From assembly GCA_034509425.1 (NCBI GenBank), contig JAVTVJ010001238.1:1-64000 (forward strand): a stretch of DNA of 64,000 nucleotides, written 5' to 3'. The notes beneath the pieces were generated by a model. The model made no database searches. It had not been told where the DNA came from and saw only the letters and a list, made by a program, of their open reading frames with translations. The DNA comes from Eopsaltria australis. Taxonomy: Eukaryota; Chordata; Aves; Passeriformes; Petroicidae. Positions 34,667 to 44,727 of this stretch are shown piece by piece (positions within the stretch are counted from its first letter, which is position 1; every line of letters starts with the position of its first letter). Made by a program: the position numbers and the translations under genes.

Positions 34667-35667
34667 ATGCAGAAAGGCATTTGAGCAGCTGCACTCCCAG
34701 GTCTAAAGGACATGGAGAACAGGGAGGAGATGGAGGCAATATTTTCCCTACCCACACATCATTCCTGGTTCTCTGAGGTCAGAAATCCCCAGCATTTCTG
34801 CTGCACTCCGAGTTTGCCGCTGAGAGAGGGGAGAAGCAAAGGATTCCCTGTGGCTGAGGGAAGGTGAGGGGCTGCATGGGCTTGTTCCCATGTGCCCTGG
34901 GTTTGCACCTTTGGCTGCAATCAGAGCACAATCACACTCCCAGGTCACCCTGGGATAAAGCAGAGCCTGCCCAGAGCAGAGGGAGCCCTGAATGTCTCCC
35001 CCTCTCTGAAGGTGTCTCAGCAAGGTCTCAGCACCCCCGTCTGCCAAGGACACTCACGGCTCCCTTGGCAAACCCAACAGCATTTCCTCAGCTGTGGCAT
35101 CTCTGCCCTTCCCCGTGGGACATTCAGGGAACTGCGAGAGGCTGTGGCACAGATTTGCAGGCAGGAGAGCAGCTCAGAGCTTGGGAGGACACAGCAAGGA
35201 GATCCCTGGGGGTGCCCATGATGGGATCTCAGGGAGGGAGGCTCAGCTCATTCCCCTTTGCCATGGACTGCTTTGCCCACAGCCCCACAGGTGCCAGGGA
35301 AGCTTGGACACCCCATTGCCATGGACAGCCCTGCCTGGCAGGAATCCCAAGGTCACTGCCTGACTCAGCTGCTGCGAATGCCAGAGCCTCCCTGAGAGCC
35401 CCAGATCACAGTGACAATATCAGGGGAGTGCAGAAAGAAGAGAAGATGTTGTGGTGCTGTGCCTGCCTGAGAGGGCAGGGCAGGGACAGCCGGGCACTCA
35501 GGACACTGTTCCTGTGCCCAGCTGTGCACGGCACCTCCCACACACCAACAGTGCCCTCGTGTCCCCAGCACTGCTCTCTTCAGCTCCCTCTCCTTCCCTC
35601 AGCATCTCCCTGGGCCTGGACATTTCCTCCTGACAGCTGCCTTGTCCATGCCAGCGCTCACAGAGCC
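34667..35667 (+). repeat. Direct copy of 3.7-4.7 kb module
   Basis: Matches 3,669-4,667 in the same orientation and length. It ends at CTCACAGAGCC (35,667) and passes within 3 bp into R2 sequence. It also forms an inverted pair with 29,900-30,687 in the spacer. Confidence 0.88.
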
Positions 35668-35670
35668 GAA

Positions 35671-36660
35671 GTGTCGGAGTAGGAGGCACCAGTCCAAAAA
35701 TTCCGCTACCCGAGACCTTGTAATTGGCAGAAGACAGAGTTCCAGAAATGGAAACAGCTGGTTGCCCAGAGCCATGGAGTCGAGAACTTTGAGAACGATA
35801 AAATCAGTAATGGGTGGATAACACGCTATAAAGGCATACCCCACAGGAACTGATAACCGCACTTCAACTGAGGGCCAATGTCTACCCCACAAGAGAGTTC
35901 CTGGCGAGGGGTAGGCACAGTGACTGCATACGATCCTGCAGACATTGTGGTGCTGAGTTTGAGACTACCGCCCACATTATTGGGAACTGTCCAATTATTC
36001 AAGATGCCAGGATCAAACATCACAATCCCATCTGTGAAATCCTTAGCCGTGAGGCTAAGGAGAATTGGATTGTTTTCCAGGAGCCACATATCAGAGATGA
36101 GGATAAAGAATTGTCCAAACCGGATTTAATCTTTGTTAAGGAAGAAAAGGCAATTGTGGTGTACGTGACAGTCAGATATGAGCACAGCAACTCCTCTTTG
36201 AAGGATGCGGCGGCTGAGAAGATAATAAAATATCAGCGCCTTCTCAACCAGGTGGAAGAGCTGACTAATGCCATTGTTGTGGACTTTGTGGGCTTTCCCT
36301 TTGGGAGCGTGGGGAAAGTGGTACGAAAAGAACTCTGAGTTGCTATCGGCCCTCGGCCTCTCTAAAACGAGGCTAGAGAAGACCCTAGCATCCAGAGCGC
36401 TCCTATCCTCTGTAAATATTGTACATATTTTTACCAGCCAAGCTCGATCCATTGTTCTTGAAATTGTAAAATAAATAAGAATTGGCATGTGACGTTTCAT
36501 CAAGGATAAGGAGGGGTGGACACCAGTGGGGCTTTTCATTCTGCTCATACTGTGTCACCCGCCCGTATTTAGGCATTACAAATTCAGATCTGGACAAGGT
36601 GGACGGGCCACCTTCACTTAACCCGGAAAACAAACATATGCATTTAGTATGTTTATTAGA
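35671..36660 (+). mobile_element. R2 copy A, 3' quarter, spacer copy
   Basis: Carries the post-RT linker, the CCHC motif, endonuclease residues (PDLIFVKEEKA then a YVTVRYE variant, with the catalytic-block Asp of VDVT replaced by Tyr) and the complete 3' UTR ending GTTTATTAGA at 36,660. It is cut at its 5' side by the module junction. It is closer to the right-arm copy than to the left-arm copy. Confidence 0.9.
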
Positions 36661-36776
36661 TAGCCAAATGCCTCGTCATCTAATTAGTGATGTGCATGAA
36701 TGGATGAATGAGATTCCCACTGTCCCTACCTACTATCCAGCGAAACCTCAGCCAAGGGAACGGGCTTGGTGGAATC

Positions 36777-36814
<38 letters not shown>

Positions 36815-36858
36815 TGGCGCTGGGAAGAGACATGAGAGGTGTAGAATAAGTGGGAGGC
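36661..36858 (+). pseudogene. 28S rRNA fragment, spacer copy
   Basis: 198 bp starting exactly at TAGCCAAATGCC and ending GTGGGAGGC. Near-identical to 50,752-50,949. It is the 3' target flank of R2 copy A. Confidence 0.92.
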
Positions 36859-36884
36859 TGGGCACGTGCTCAGCAGTGCCAACT

Positions 36885-37650
36885 TACAAGATCTTGTACT
36901 CTAGTTGTAAAGATGGGGGATTAGGTATCTTGAAATTGGTGGTGCTTATTCCCAGCATGCAAGTGCAGAGGCTGCATAGACTTGCACAGTTTTTGGATGA
37001 GGCTCCTGTGGCATTTTTGAAAGGTGATCGTCTGGAACTGTTGTATGAGGAATTGTGGGTAAGAGCTGGAGGAAATAAAGAGTCCATCCTGCAAATTTAG
37101 GAACCTATTCCAAGATTGGAGAGTGTGGTGGGTTGTGATGAAGGTTTGTCAGAATGGGAGGCACCAAACCAAAAATTCCGCTATCCAAGAACTTGCAATT
37201 GGCAGAAGACCGAGTTCCAGAAATGCAAACAGCTGGTTGTCCAGGGCCATGGTATTGAGAACTCTGAGAATGATAAGATCAGTAATGGATGGATAACACC
37301 CTACAGAGGCATACCTCACAGCAAGTTGATTACCGTGCTTCCATTGAGAGCCAACGTCTACCCTACAAGAGAGTTCCTGGAAAGGAGTAGACATGGAGAC
37401 TGCGTGAGATCCTGCAGGCATTGTGGCACTGAGTTTGAGACATCCGCCCATATCATTGGAAACTGCCCAATTACTCAGGATGCCAGGATGAAATGACACA
37501 TAATTCCATCTGGGAGACCCTTAGCTGTGAGGCTAAGAAGGAGAATTGGACTGTTTTCCAGAACCACACCTTAGGGATGAGGACAATGAATTATTTAAAC
37601 TGGATTTAATCTTTGTTAAAGAGGAGAAGGCATTCATGGTGGATGTGACA
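36885..37650 (+). mobile_element. R2 copy B, 5'-truncated, spacer copy
   Basis: The same truncated old R2 as at 22,402-23,166 and 50,973-51,740. The CCHC block reads CRHCGTEFETSAHIIGNC and the endonuclease block ends AFMVDVTARW, where similarity to R2 stops. Confidence 0.85.
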
Positions 37651-38700
37651 GCCAGGTGGCCTGGGAGGAGCACAGGGCTCCCCAGGAAAGCATCTCCCCA
37701 GCAGAGCCCCCCAAAGGTGCCCACGCTGCAGCCCCTGCAGACGGGTGAGTGAGGGGCCCTGTTGGTTTTGTACCTACAGGGCTCAGCACAAATGCCAGAG
37801 ATCAGTGTGGCCTTGTGCTAACTCCCTACGTCTGTCACTAAGAAGTCGCGTTCCACCTAAGGCATCTTTGGTTCCTTGCATTAGTGATTCATAATGTACG
37901 AGCTGCTGTCTTAGATTTGAGAAGGAGGGCTGGCTGTCAGAAGAAAGAATGGTAAGAGAAGGACATCAATACTTGATATTTGAGATACTCTCAAGGAGAA
38001 AAGACTCATCAGAAGAACACCTGGAACCATATCCAAACAAGCCCATGGAAATAATTAGCATAGATGCATGGATTCAAAAGAGTGATGACTAAGTATTAGT
38101 TTCAGGAATATAAACCTTGGTCTCAGCATGCACGCTTTGAGGAGAAGTCCCCATGCATCCAGCACTGCTAATAAAGGAATGTCAGCTCTCTAACCTCTCC
38201 AACTATTTGGACAGTTTATTTCCTGGGTTTCGGTGACAGTGGATGCTGCACCTTTCCTGTCCATCTGCCAGCACGTTCCTCAGCCTGGGGCACTGGGGCT
38301 TTCCCCTCCACGCCGTGCTCCAGCACAGCAGCTCCTCTGCTGGGCACCCTCCAGCCACGAGCTGCATGGGAAGGCTGTGCCAGGGGAACAAGCGCAGGGC
38401 TGGGCAGAGGGCAGATCTTCCCCTGCTCTCCCCTGTCACCAGAGCCTCTGCAGCCCTCCCTTCTCTCCCCTTTGTTAGATGCCAGCTGCTTACCTGTGTA
38501 TGCAGAGGAACAGGAAGCCATGGAATTGAAAAACTCCAAAGGAACCAAAACACCTGCACGGGGCAGCACAGATTTGGGCTTGTGACCTCAGCTCAGATGT
38601 GGTGACCCTCTGGATTTCAGCAGATCAGTCACGGGAGGGAAAGGAGCTAATGAGGATTCCCTCAGGAACAGGAAGCCAAGGGGGAAGAGCCCAGAGCTGA
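37651..38700 (+). repeat. Three-copy intervening segment, spacer copy
   Basis: Spacer copy of 21,346-22,401 and 51,741-52,795. Unidentified. It carries the TGCTAATAAAGGAATGTCAG stretch at about 38,166. No gene is supported. Confidence 0.5.
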
Positions 38701-38724
38701 ACCCCCACCCCACCTATACTTAAC
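38701..38724 (+). mobile_element. R2 copy C 3' UTR stub cut by provirus
   Basis: CACCTATACTTAAC matches the start of the copy C tail at 52,796. The match ends exactly where the 5' LTR begins. The uninterrupted form is visible at 52,796-52,830. Confidence 0.75.
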
Positions 38725-39088
38725 TGTTGGGAAATGGCCATTTCTGGCTGCACAGACATAAGGTATAAGTTAGCAATCCAGACTCCATAGATAAGTGTTA
38801 GGCCTCTGCTCAAGGCTGTTCTCAAAACAACTGTGGAAAGGGAGACATGAGAGCTGTAAACAAAGTGCAGGTGTCTAGAGATTAGCTTGGCAGAAGAAAC
38901 TGTTGATGTTATTGCCTTCTGAGACCAGTCTGTGTTTTAATTAGATTAGAGAAAAATCCCGTGTGAAACTTCTGTAAGTGAATAATATTTTGAGCACGTA
39001 AGGTAGTATAAGTATGTGCACTGTCTGACAATAAACGAGCTTGATTTATGAACCACATTGGCTCGTCGTCTTGCTCCTCTCGCCGACA
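38725..39088 (+). repeat. 5' LTR
   Basis: 364 bp, TGTTGGG to GCCGACA. AATAAA at 39,030-39,035 is a polyadenylation signal. It pairs with 46,385-46,743 and carries a 5-bp extra AAGGG-type stretch near 38,838. Confidence 0.93.
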
Positions 39089-39090
39089 AA

Positions 39091-39108
39091 TGGTGACCCC
39101 GACGTACG
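39091..39108 (+). other. Primer binding site, tRNA-Trp type
   Basis: TGGTGACCCCGACGTACG, two bases after the LTR. The first 15 bases match the primer site known for Rous sarcoma-type viruses, which use tRNA-Trp. Confidence 0.85.
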
Positions 39109-39373
39109 GGACGGAGACGCGCGGGACCTGACCGGCGGGATCGGGAAAGCACCGGTAGCAGCGGTGATCTATACCCTTTGCGCGGCGAAGGGGGGATCTG
39201 ATCACTTGGACCTCGGAGAGGGGTCCGCCGCCCGAGAATGGCTATACTCGGAAAGGCTGCGTGGCGATCGCGATCGGCGCATAGACGCGGCGCGGAAAGA
39301 CGCGGAGGGGCCAGCGCGGAGGGACGCGGAACCCACAGCGATCAGCCTGGAGAGGTTAACCAGCTGGACGGAA

Positions 39374-41381
39374 ATGGATTCGCAGGTAGCCGTAGACTTA
39401 TTAACACGCTTTTTAGAAAAGCGGGGAGTTAGCAAAGACACCTTAAAGCAGGTGACAGGATTAGTTACGTTAGGTGTAGAAAAGGGTTGCTTCAGGGACC
39501 CTAATACGATCTTTGACCTGCCTGAATGGCGGAAATATGGGGATCAGTTGTTTGAGGGAATTCTAGACAGCAACAAAGCATGCGCGAAACTTGGGAAGCC
39601 CTGGAGGGAGGTAACGACCTGTTTGCAGAGGTACCAGACTGAGAAAAAGGTTGCTGCCGTAGCCATGGAAAAGTTAGAAGGGGTCACTGAAGGGAGCGGG
39701 GGGACCCCGGGAGGGGAGCACCCTATCCCGGGAATGCTCGGCATTGGGAACGAAACACCTAGCTTGCCGGCCGTAGGGAAGTGTGTGGTTCTGGGGGTGC
39801 AAGGGTCGCCGCCCGATCGCGGCGCGGCCCCGGAGGCGGGCGCTCCTTCCGCGGAGCAAGCGGCCGCCGCGGCGCGCACGGAGCTAGCGGCCGCCGCGGC
39901 ATCCGCGCCACCGCAGCCGGAGGAGGGGTCTCTGCCCCTTCCTTGTGCGCCGTCCGAACCACCACAGGGGGACGATCAGCCGGCTTTGCCCCCCACCCCG
40001 GGCGATTTTATGCCTTTTCGCACGGGGCCAGAAAGCGGTGTCCCTTCTCGGCAGGAGCAGCCGCCCGCACGCCAGCAGCCGCTTGTGCCCCCCCCCTTGC
40101 TGGGTGGAGGCGGAGGCGGAGGCTCTGTTCCGTTTCGCGTTGGGAACGGGAGACGTAGAATTAGCTGGGCGAAAGTGGAGCAGAAAGCTTTGGAAGAGGG
40201 CGATGTGAAACTAGCTCAGGACGCTAGAACTTTGAGCCGAGCAGAACTGGCATTTCCAGTGCTGTTTGAGGCCCTGCAGGATGGCAGGCAGCAAGCGACT
40301 CACACGGCAATCGATTGGAAGTTACTCACGCAGTTACGTACCACAGCGAGTCAGTCCGGGCTGCACGGGGAGCCCACCAAAATGATGTTAAATTATATTT
40401 GGGGAAGCGTTATACTGTGCCCCGAGGACATCAAGGGAATTGTTAGGATGATCATGACCCAGTCGCAGCAACTGCTCTGGCAAGCTCACTGGCAGCAGCT
40501 TTGTAACGAGGTTGCTAATCAACCTCGGCAAGAGGGTGACCCCCTGCGGGGAGTCATTCCTGAACAACTTATGGGTCATGCACAGTGGTCCACCATCATA
40601 GCGCAGCTGCAGTTAGGGGCTGACATTCTGCTAGAATCTATGCGAACAGCAAGGGAAGCTATAGACAGTGTACGTACTGCCCCCCCCCACGCCCTCCTAT
40701 ATGGCCATTAAGCAGGGCAAGGAGGAATCATTTGCTGCCTTTGTGGATAAGGTCTCCGAAGCTATTACAGCTTCTGGGGTGCCTCAGTGGATGCAGGCGG
40801 CACTGTTACGCCAGTGTGTTCTCGAAAACAGCACTCAGCAAACAAAAAACATTTTAGTTACACTGCCTGCAGATGCCTCCATTGAAGTTATGTTGGAAAG
40901 GATGAGCCGAGTGCCGGTGGGGATGCATGCATTTCTAGCTGAGATGGTCACAGCCATGGGTGAAAAGATAGGGGAAAAGATAGCCCAGGCTCACACACAT
41001 GCTTTTGCTGCGCTCCAGCCACTTCGACCCCTTGGTAAGGTGGGGGGTGAGTCAGGAGTGCTCAAGTGCTTTAGATGTGGAGAGGAAGGGCATGTTAGAC
41101 GACAGTGCTCTCGTCCAGTCTGGTGTAACCACTGCAAGAAAAGTTCCCACTCCACACTCGCCTGCAAACGCTCGGGAAACGGGAAGAAAAGCGCGCATGG
41201 CCGCCGCGCCCAGACAACAGTAGCGGCCCCGGCACTCACTGCGCCACCGCCGACAACAGCGCCCTCGTCTGCCGTCGTTCCAGTCTACAACCCGTCCATC
41301 CAGCCAACGCCGTTCGGCCAGCAACCAGCCTTGCCCCCGCCACAAGAGGAAGCCTCGGATTGGACCTGGGAACAGCAATAG
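39374..41381 (+). pseudogene. gag: gag (frameshifted)
   Basis: Structural polyprotein: matrix, linker, capsid and nucleocapsid. It starts at the ATG at 39,374 because the upstream in-frame leader has no ATG. Residue 2 is Asp, so no myristoylation signal. A proline-, alanine- and glutamate-rich middle (about 39,800-40,130) precedes capsid. The capsid major homology region is near 40,710-40,760 (IKQGKEESFAAFVDKV). Two CCHC knuckles follow (CFRCGEEGHVRRQC and CNHCKKSSHSTLAC, about 41,068-41,166). A nine-C run at 40,680-40,688 sits where the frame shifts by one base. This is consistent with a one-base expansion and splits capsid. Apart from this the gene is open. Confidence 0.88.
41174..41180 (+). 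promoter_or_regulatory. gag-pro -1 ribosomal frameshift site
   Basis: GGGAAAC lies in gag phase as G GGA AAC, 200 bases before the gag stop. The -1 frame is open from here into the dUTPase-protease gene. The same heptamer serves gag-pro shifting in type D simian betaretroviruses. The downstream RNA structure was not evaluated. Confidence 0.75.
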
Positions 41382-42058
41382 GCATCACCATCACGGACCT
41401 CCGCCCTGTGAAAATCCCCTCGGGTGTGCGTGGCCCTGTGATTGTGGACAGCCAGCCCGTGGGTGCGCTTTTAGTCGGCCGCTCTTCTGCAAGCATCAAA
41501 GGACTGTTTGTCTTACCTGGTATCATTGATGCTGACTTCACTGGTGAAATTTGTATTATGGTACAGACTCTGTTTCCTCCTTTGTACATACCCAAGGGCT
41601 CCAGGATTGCTCAACTCGTGCCCATTCCGCAAATGGTTGCTACAATGCAGAGACATTCTGGACTTGCCAATCGGGGGCCCCGTGGATTTGGTTCTACCGG
41701 GGGCCTGGCAATGCTGACTGTTCCAATGACTGAACGACCAGTTGTTGACACTACCTGGTCGCACAAAGGTCAGACACTGACCCTGCCTGCGCTTCTTGAC
41801 ACGGGAGCGGACATTACTATCATGTCAACATCATGTTGGCCCGTGAACTGGCCATGTCACCACACCCTGAATGGAGTTGAGGGTGTGGGTGGTGCTGCTT
41901 CTGTTCAGCGCAGCTCCAATTTGGTTCAGGTGGTCGTCGACGGACGACGGGCCTCCATTCATGTCACCATCATGCCATTGCCCAGAGGAGTGAACGCTTT
42001 GGTTGGCCGGGATGTCCTGGACCAGCTGGGCCTTGTCCTCACGAACCAGGCTTTTTGA
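41180..42058 (+). CDS. pro: dUTPase-protease (pro)
   Basis: Expressed from gag by a -1 shift at 41,174-41,180. An N-terminal dUTPase-like domain (GLFVLPGIIDADFTGEI and IPKGSRIAQLVP, about 41,500-41,630) is followed by an aspartic protease with active site LLDTGADITIM (about 41,795-41,830) and the GRDVLDQLG flank near the end. The protease would cleave Gag and Pol, and the dUTPase would lower dUTP. The fusion is typical of betaretrovirus-like elements. The frame is intact, and it ends at TGA 42,056-42,058 where pol takes over in the -1 frame. Confidence 0.88.
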   Translation, partial: REEKRAWPPRPDNSSGPGTHCATADNSALVCRRSSLQPVHPANAVRPATSLAPATRGSLGLDLGTAIGITITDLRPVKIPSGVRGPVIVDSQPVGALLVGRSSASIKGLFVLPGIIDADFTGEICIMVQTLFPPLYIPKGSRIAQLVPIPQMVATMQRHSGLANRGPRGFGSTGGLAMLTVPMTERPVVDTTWSHKGQTLTLPALLDTGADITIMSTSCWPVNWPCHHTLNGVEGVGGAASVQRSSNLVQVVVDGRRASIHVTIMPLPRGVNALVGRDVLDQLGLVLTNQAF

Positions 42059-44727
42059 CTGCGGTCACTGCAAAGTGGACTTTCCCGATCCGTCTCGGTT
42101 GGATCACCGATAAGCCTGTCTGGATCGAGCAGTGGCCGCTGAAAAAGGAAAGTCTGGACCAAGCACGTCACTTGGTGCATGAACAGTTGCAACAGGGACA
42201 CTTAAAGCATTCTACTAGTCCCTGGAACACACCCATTTTTGTCATCAAGAAGAAATCTGGGAAATATCGCCTGCTACATGACTTGAGAGCTGTTAATGCT
42301 CAGATGCAGGCCATGGGTGCTCTTCAACCTGGCCTCCCTAACCCCGCAATGCTTCCAGAGGGTTGGCACATGCTGATCATTGATCTCAAGGACTGCTTCT
42401 TCACTATTAAGCTGCACCCCCTTGACACTGTGAGATTTGCATTTACGCTGCCCACGCTTAATAAGGAAGCCCCTTTTGAGAGATTTGAATGGACCGTTTT
42501 GCCCCAGGGAATGCGGAATTCCCCCACCCTTTGCCAGTTGTTTGTCGCCAATGCGCTTCAGCCCATTCGTGCCGCTTGGGCAGATACAATGGTGTATCAC
42601 TACATGGACGATATTTTGTTCGCCCAAGCTCATTCCTTTACGGAGGACCAGTTTCGTTTTCTGGAGCAGCAGTTGCACAGCCAGGGCCTTGTTATTGCCC
42701 CTGACAAAATTCAACGTGGCCCGGCCTGGAAGTACCTCGGCTGGCACATCACTGAAGGACAGGTGCGACCACAAAAGCTTCAACTCTCAGTACACATCCG
42801 GACCCTGCATGATGCACAGCGCCTTCTTGGTGACCTTCAGTGGCTGCGCCCGGTTATTGGTATCTCCAACGACGATCTGGACGTCCTTCGACCGCTGCTG
42901 AAAGGCTCCGACCCTGCACGGGCGGTGTCCGTGACCCCTGCTCAGCGACAGACAATCCAAAAAATCAGCACGCAGGTGGCCGAGCGTTGGGTCGATCGAC
43001 GTGACCCGGACGTCCCAGTGGACCTCACCATCCTGAATGGCAGCGCACAACTTGTTGGTGCACTTACTCAGTGCAAAAAGAAAAAGGGGGAGAAGGTGAG
43101 GTCAGAAAATGTGAAAGTACTGGAATGGCTGTTCACAAGCATCCAACCCGCAACAACGATTCAACAAAAAATTGAAAATGTAGCTGAACTGATCCAAAAA
43201 GGCCGCAGCAGAATCGTACACCTAACAGGCCAGGAGCCGGGGACAACCTTCTTGCCAATGAAACGGAAAGATCTAGAATGGTATCTACAACACAACCAGG
43301 CCTTTCAAACCAGCCTGTTGACTCAAGCTGCAGCAGTCAACATAGAACCGCTGCAGTCCACCACCTTGCGCTGGATGAACAATCAGGCCTGGATTCCCCT
43401 GCCCAAAAGAAGTGAGCGCCCACTGCCAAATGCAGTGACGGTATTCACGGATGCAGGAAAAAAGTCCCGGCGTGCAGCAGCTACCTGGATGTTGGATGGG
43501 GAGTGGCACCATCACACACTGACTGCAGACGAACAAGACTCATTGCAAACTTTAGAACTAGCAGCAGTTGTGTGGGCCTTCCTGAACTGGCACTCCACTG
43601 AGTTAAATGTAGTTTCTGATTCCATGTATGTTACGGGCATTGTACAACGTATAGAGGATGCCCGCCTTAAGGACTGTCAAAATAAGCGGTTGTTTGAACT
43701 GCTGAGAAGATTACAAACTGCAATTCATCAGAGAGAGAAAGCGTATGCGGTGATCCACATTAGAAGCCACAAGTGGGTGGAAGGCCTTGGAGAAGGAAAT
43801 GCAAGAGCGGACCAATTAGTTTCTGCGGTCGTGCCAGTGGATGAGTTTTGCAAGGCCAGAGAAGCTCATAGTACCTTTCACCAAAATGCTAAAGGACTTT
43901 TTCGCCAGTTTAAGATAACAATGCAGGAAGCAAAAGGTATTGTGAGAGCCTGCCCCAGCTGTAGCCACCATGGCCCAGGGCTAGGGCTTGGTGTGAATCC
44001 CCGGGGCCTGGGCCCGTGTGAACTCTGGCAAATGGATATCACCCACGTGCCGCAGTTTGGCAGGCTGAAGTGTGTGCATGTTACCATTGACACATTCAGT
44101 CGATTTGTTTGGGCAACAGCTCAAACAGGGGAAAAGGCCCTCCACGTCCTGCGACACCTGACTTGTTGCTTTGCCGTAATGGGAGTTCCTTCTCAATTAA
44201 AAACGGACAATGGGCCCGCATATGCCAGTGAAAAGATGCGACGTTTTTGTCAAAAGTGGGGAGTGCAACATACCACGGGCATTCCGCATTCGCCTACCGG
44301 ACAGGCCATTGTTGAGCGGACAAACCAAACCTTGAAGCGGTACCTAGATAAATATGCTGACATCCATGATGTTCAAGAAAGACTGTTGAAGGCGTTGTTC
44401 GTGCTGAATCACTTGTGCATCTTTTCTGATCAAGATGCACCCCCAGCACAAATCCACGGACGTGTCCCTTCATCTAAGGATGAAGAGCCAATGCTAGTCA
44501 TGTACAGAGACCCACAGACTGGCATGTGGCAGGGCCCTGCAACAGTAAAATATGTGGGCCGCGGTTACATGTGTGTGCTTACTTCCACAGGGACACAGTG
44601 GATTCCTGCGAAGTGGACCAAGGCGGTACCTTCCTCTGCTGTTGCTCCTGATGGCGACCGGAGCGCAAGGGATGACCGATTACCTGCCTCCACAGCCCAA
44701 GACCAACGTATGGGTGACGATGGCTAA
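42055..44727 (+). CDS. pol: pol (reverse transcriptase, RNase H, integrase)
   Basis: An open frame of 890 codons. The RT is at about 42,060-43,000, with YMDD at 42,601-42,612 and LPQGMRNSP before it. RNase H has TDAG, LELAAV, SDSMYV and NARADQL at about 43,445-43,825. The integrase has an HHCC zinc-binding part (about 43,866-43,970) and catalytic Asp, Asp and Glu (LWQMDITH 44,030; LKTDNGPAYAS 44,200; GQAIVERTNQTL 44,310). All catalytic residues are visible and no stop interrupts. There is no ATG at the start, since it is read through -1 shift from pro at CTTTTTGA. That site is not a classical heptamer. The 3' end overlaps env. Confidence 0.93.
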   Translation: MTAVTAKWTFPIRLGWITDKPVWIEQWPLKKESLDQARHLVHEQLQQGHLKHSTSPWNTPIFVIKKKSGKYRLLHDLRAVNAQMQAMGALQPGLPNPAMLPEGWHMLIIDLKDCFFTIKLHPLDTVRFAFTLPTLNKEAPFERFEWTVLPQGMRNSPTLCQLFVANALQPIRAAWADTMVYHYMDDILFAQAHSFTEDQFRFLEQQLHSQGLVIAPDKIQRGPAWKYLGWHITEGQVRPQKLQLSVHIRTLHDAQRLLGDLQWLRPVIGISNDDLDVLRPLLKGSDPARAVSVTPAQRQTIQKISTQVAERWVDRRDPDVPVDLTILNGSAQLVGALTQCKKKKGEKVRSENVKVLEWLFTSIQPATTIQQKIENVAELIQKGRSRIVHLTGQEPGTTFLPMKRKDLEWYLQHNQAFQTSLLTQAAAVNIEPLQSTTLRWMNNQAWIPLPKRSERPLPNAVTVFTDAGKKSRRAAATWMLDGEWHHHTLTADEQDSLQTLELAAVVWAFLNWHSTELNVVSDSMYVTGIVQRIEDARLKDCQNKRLFELLRRLQTAIHQREKAYAVIHIRSHKWVEGLGEGNARADQLVSAVVPVDEFCKAREAHSTFHQNAKGLFRQFKITMQEAKGIVRACPSCSHHGPGLGLGVNPRGLGPCELWQMDITHVPQFGRLKCVHVTIDTFSRFVWATAQTGEKALHVLRHLTCCFAVMGVPSQLKTDNGPAYASEKMRRFCQKWGVQHTTGIPHSPTGQAIVERTNQTLKRYLDKYADIHDVQERLLKALFVLNHLCIFSDQDAPPAQIHGRVPSSKDEEPMLVMYRDPQTGMWQGPATVKYVGRGYMCVLTSTGTQWIPAKWTKAVPSSAVAPDGDRSARDDRLPASTAQDQRMGDDG

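Noticed and set aside
36482..36835. 117-codon frame crossing the R2 3' UTR and 28S
   Set aside because: It is conserved in three copies only because the 28S and R2 tail are. It is not a gene.
36661..36858. Functional 28S rRNA gene
   Set aside because: Only 198 bp are present, with no 5.8S, ITS or further 28S. It is a retrotransposon flank.
39041..39373. Extension of gag upstream to 39,041
   Set aside because: The frame is open but starts at TTG inside the LTR and crosses the primer binding site. The first in-frame ATG is 39,374.
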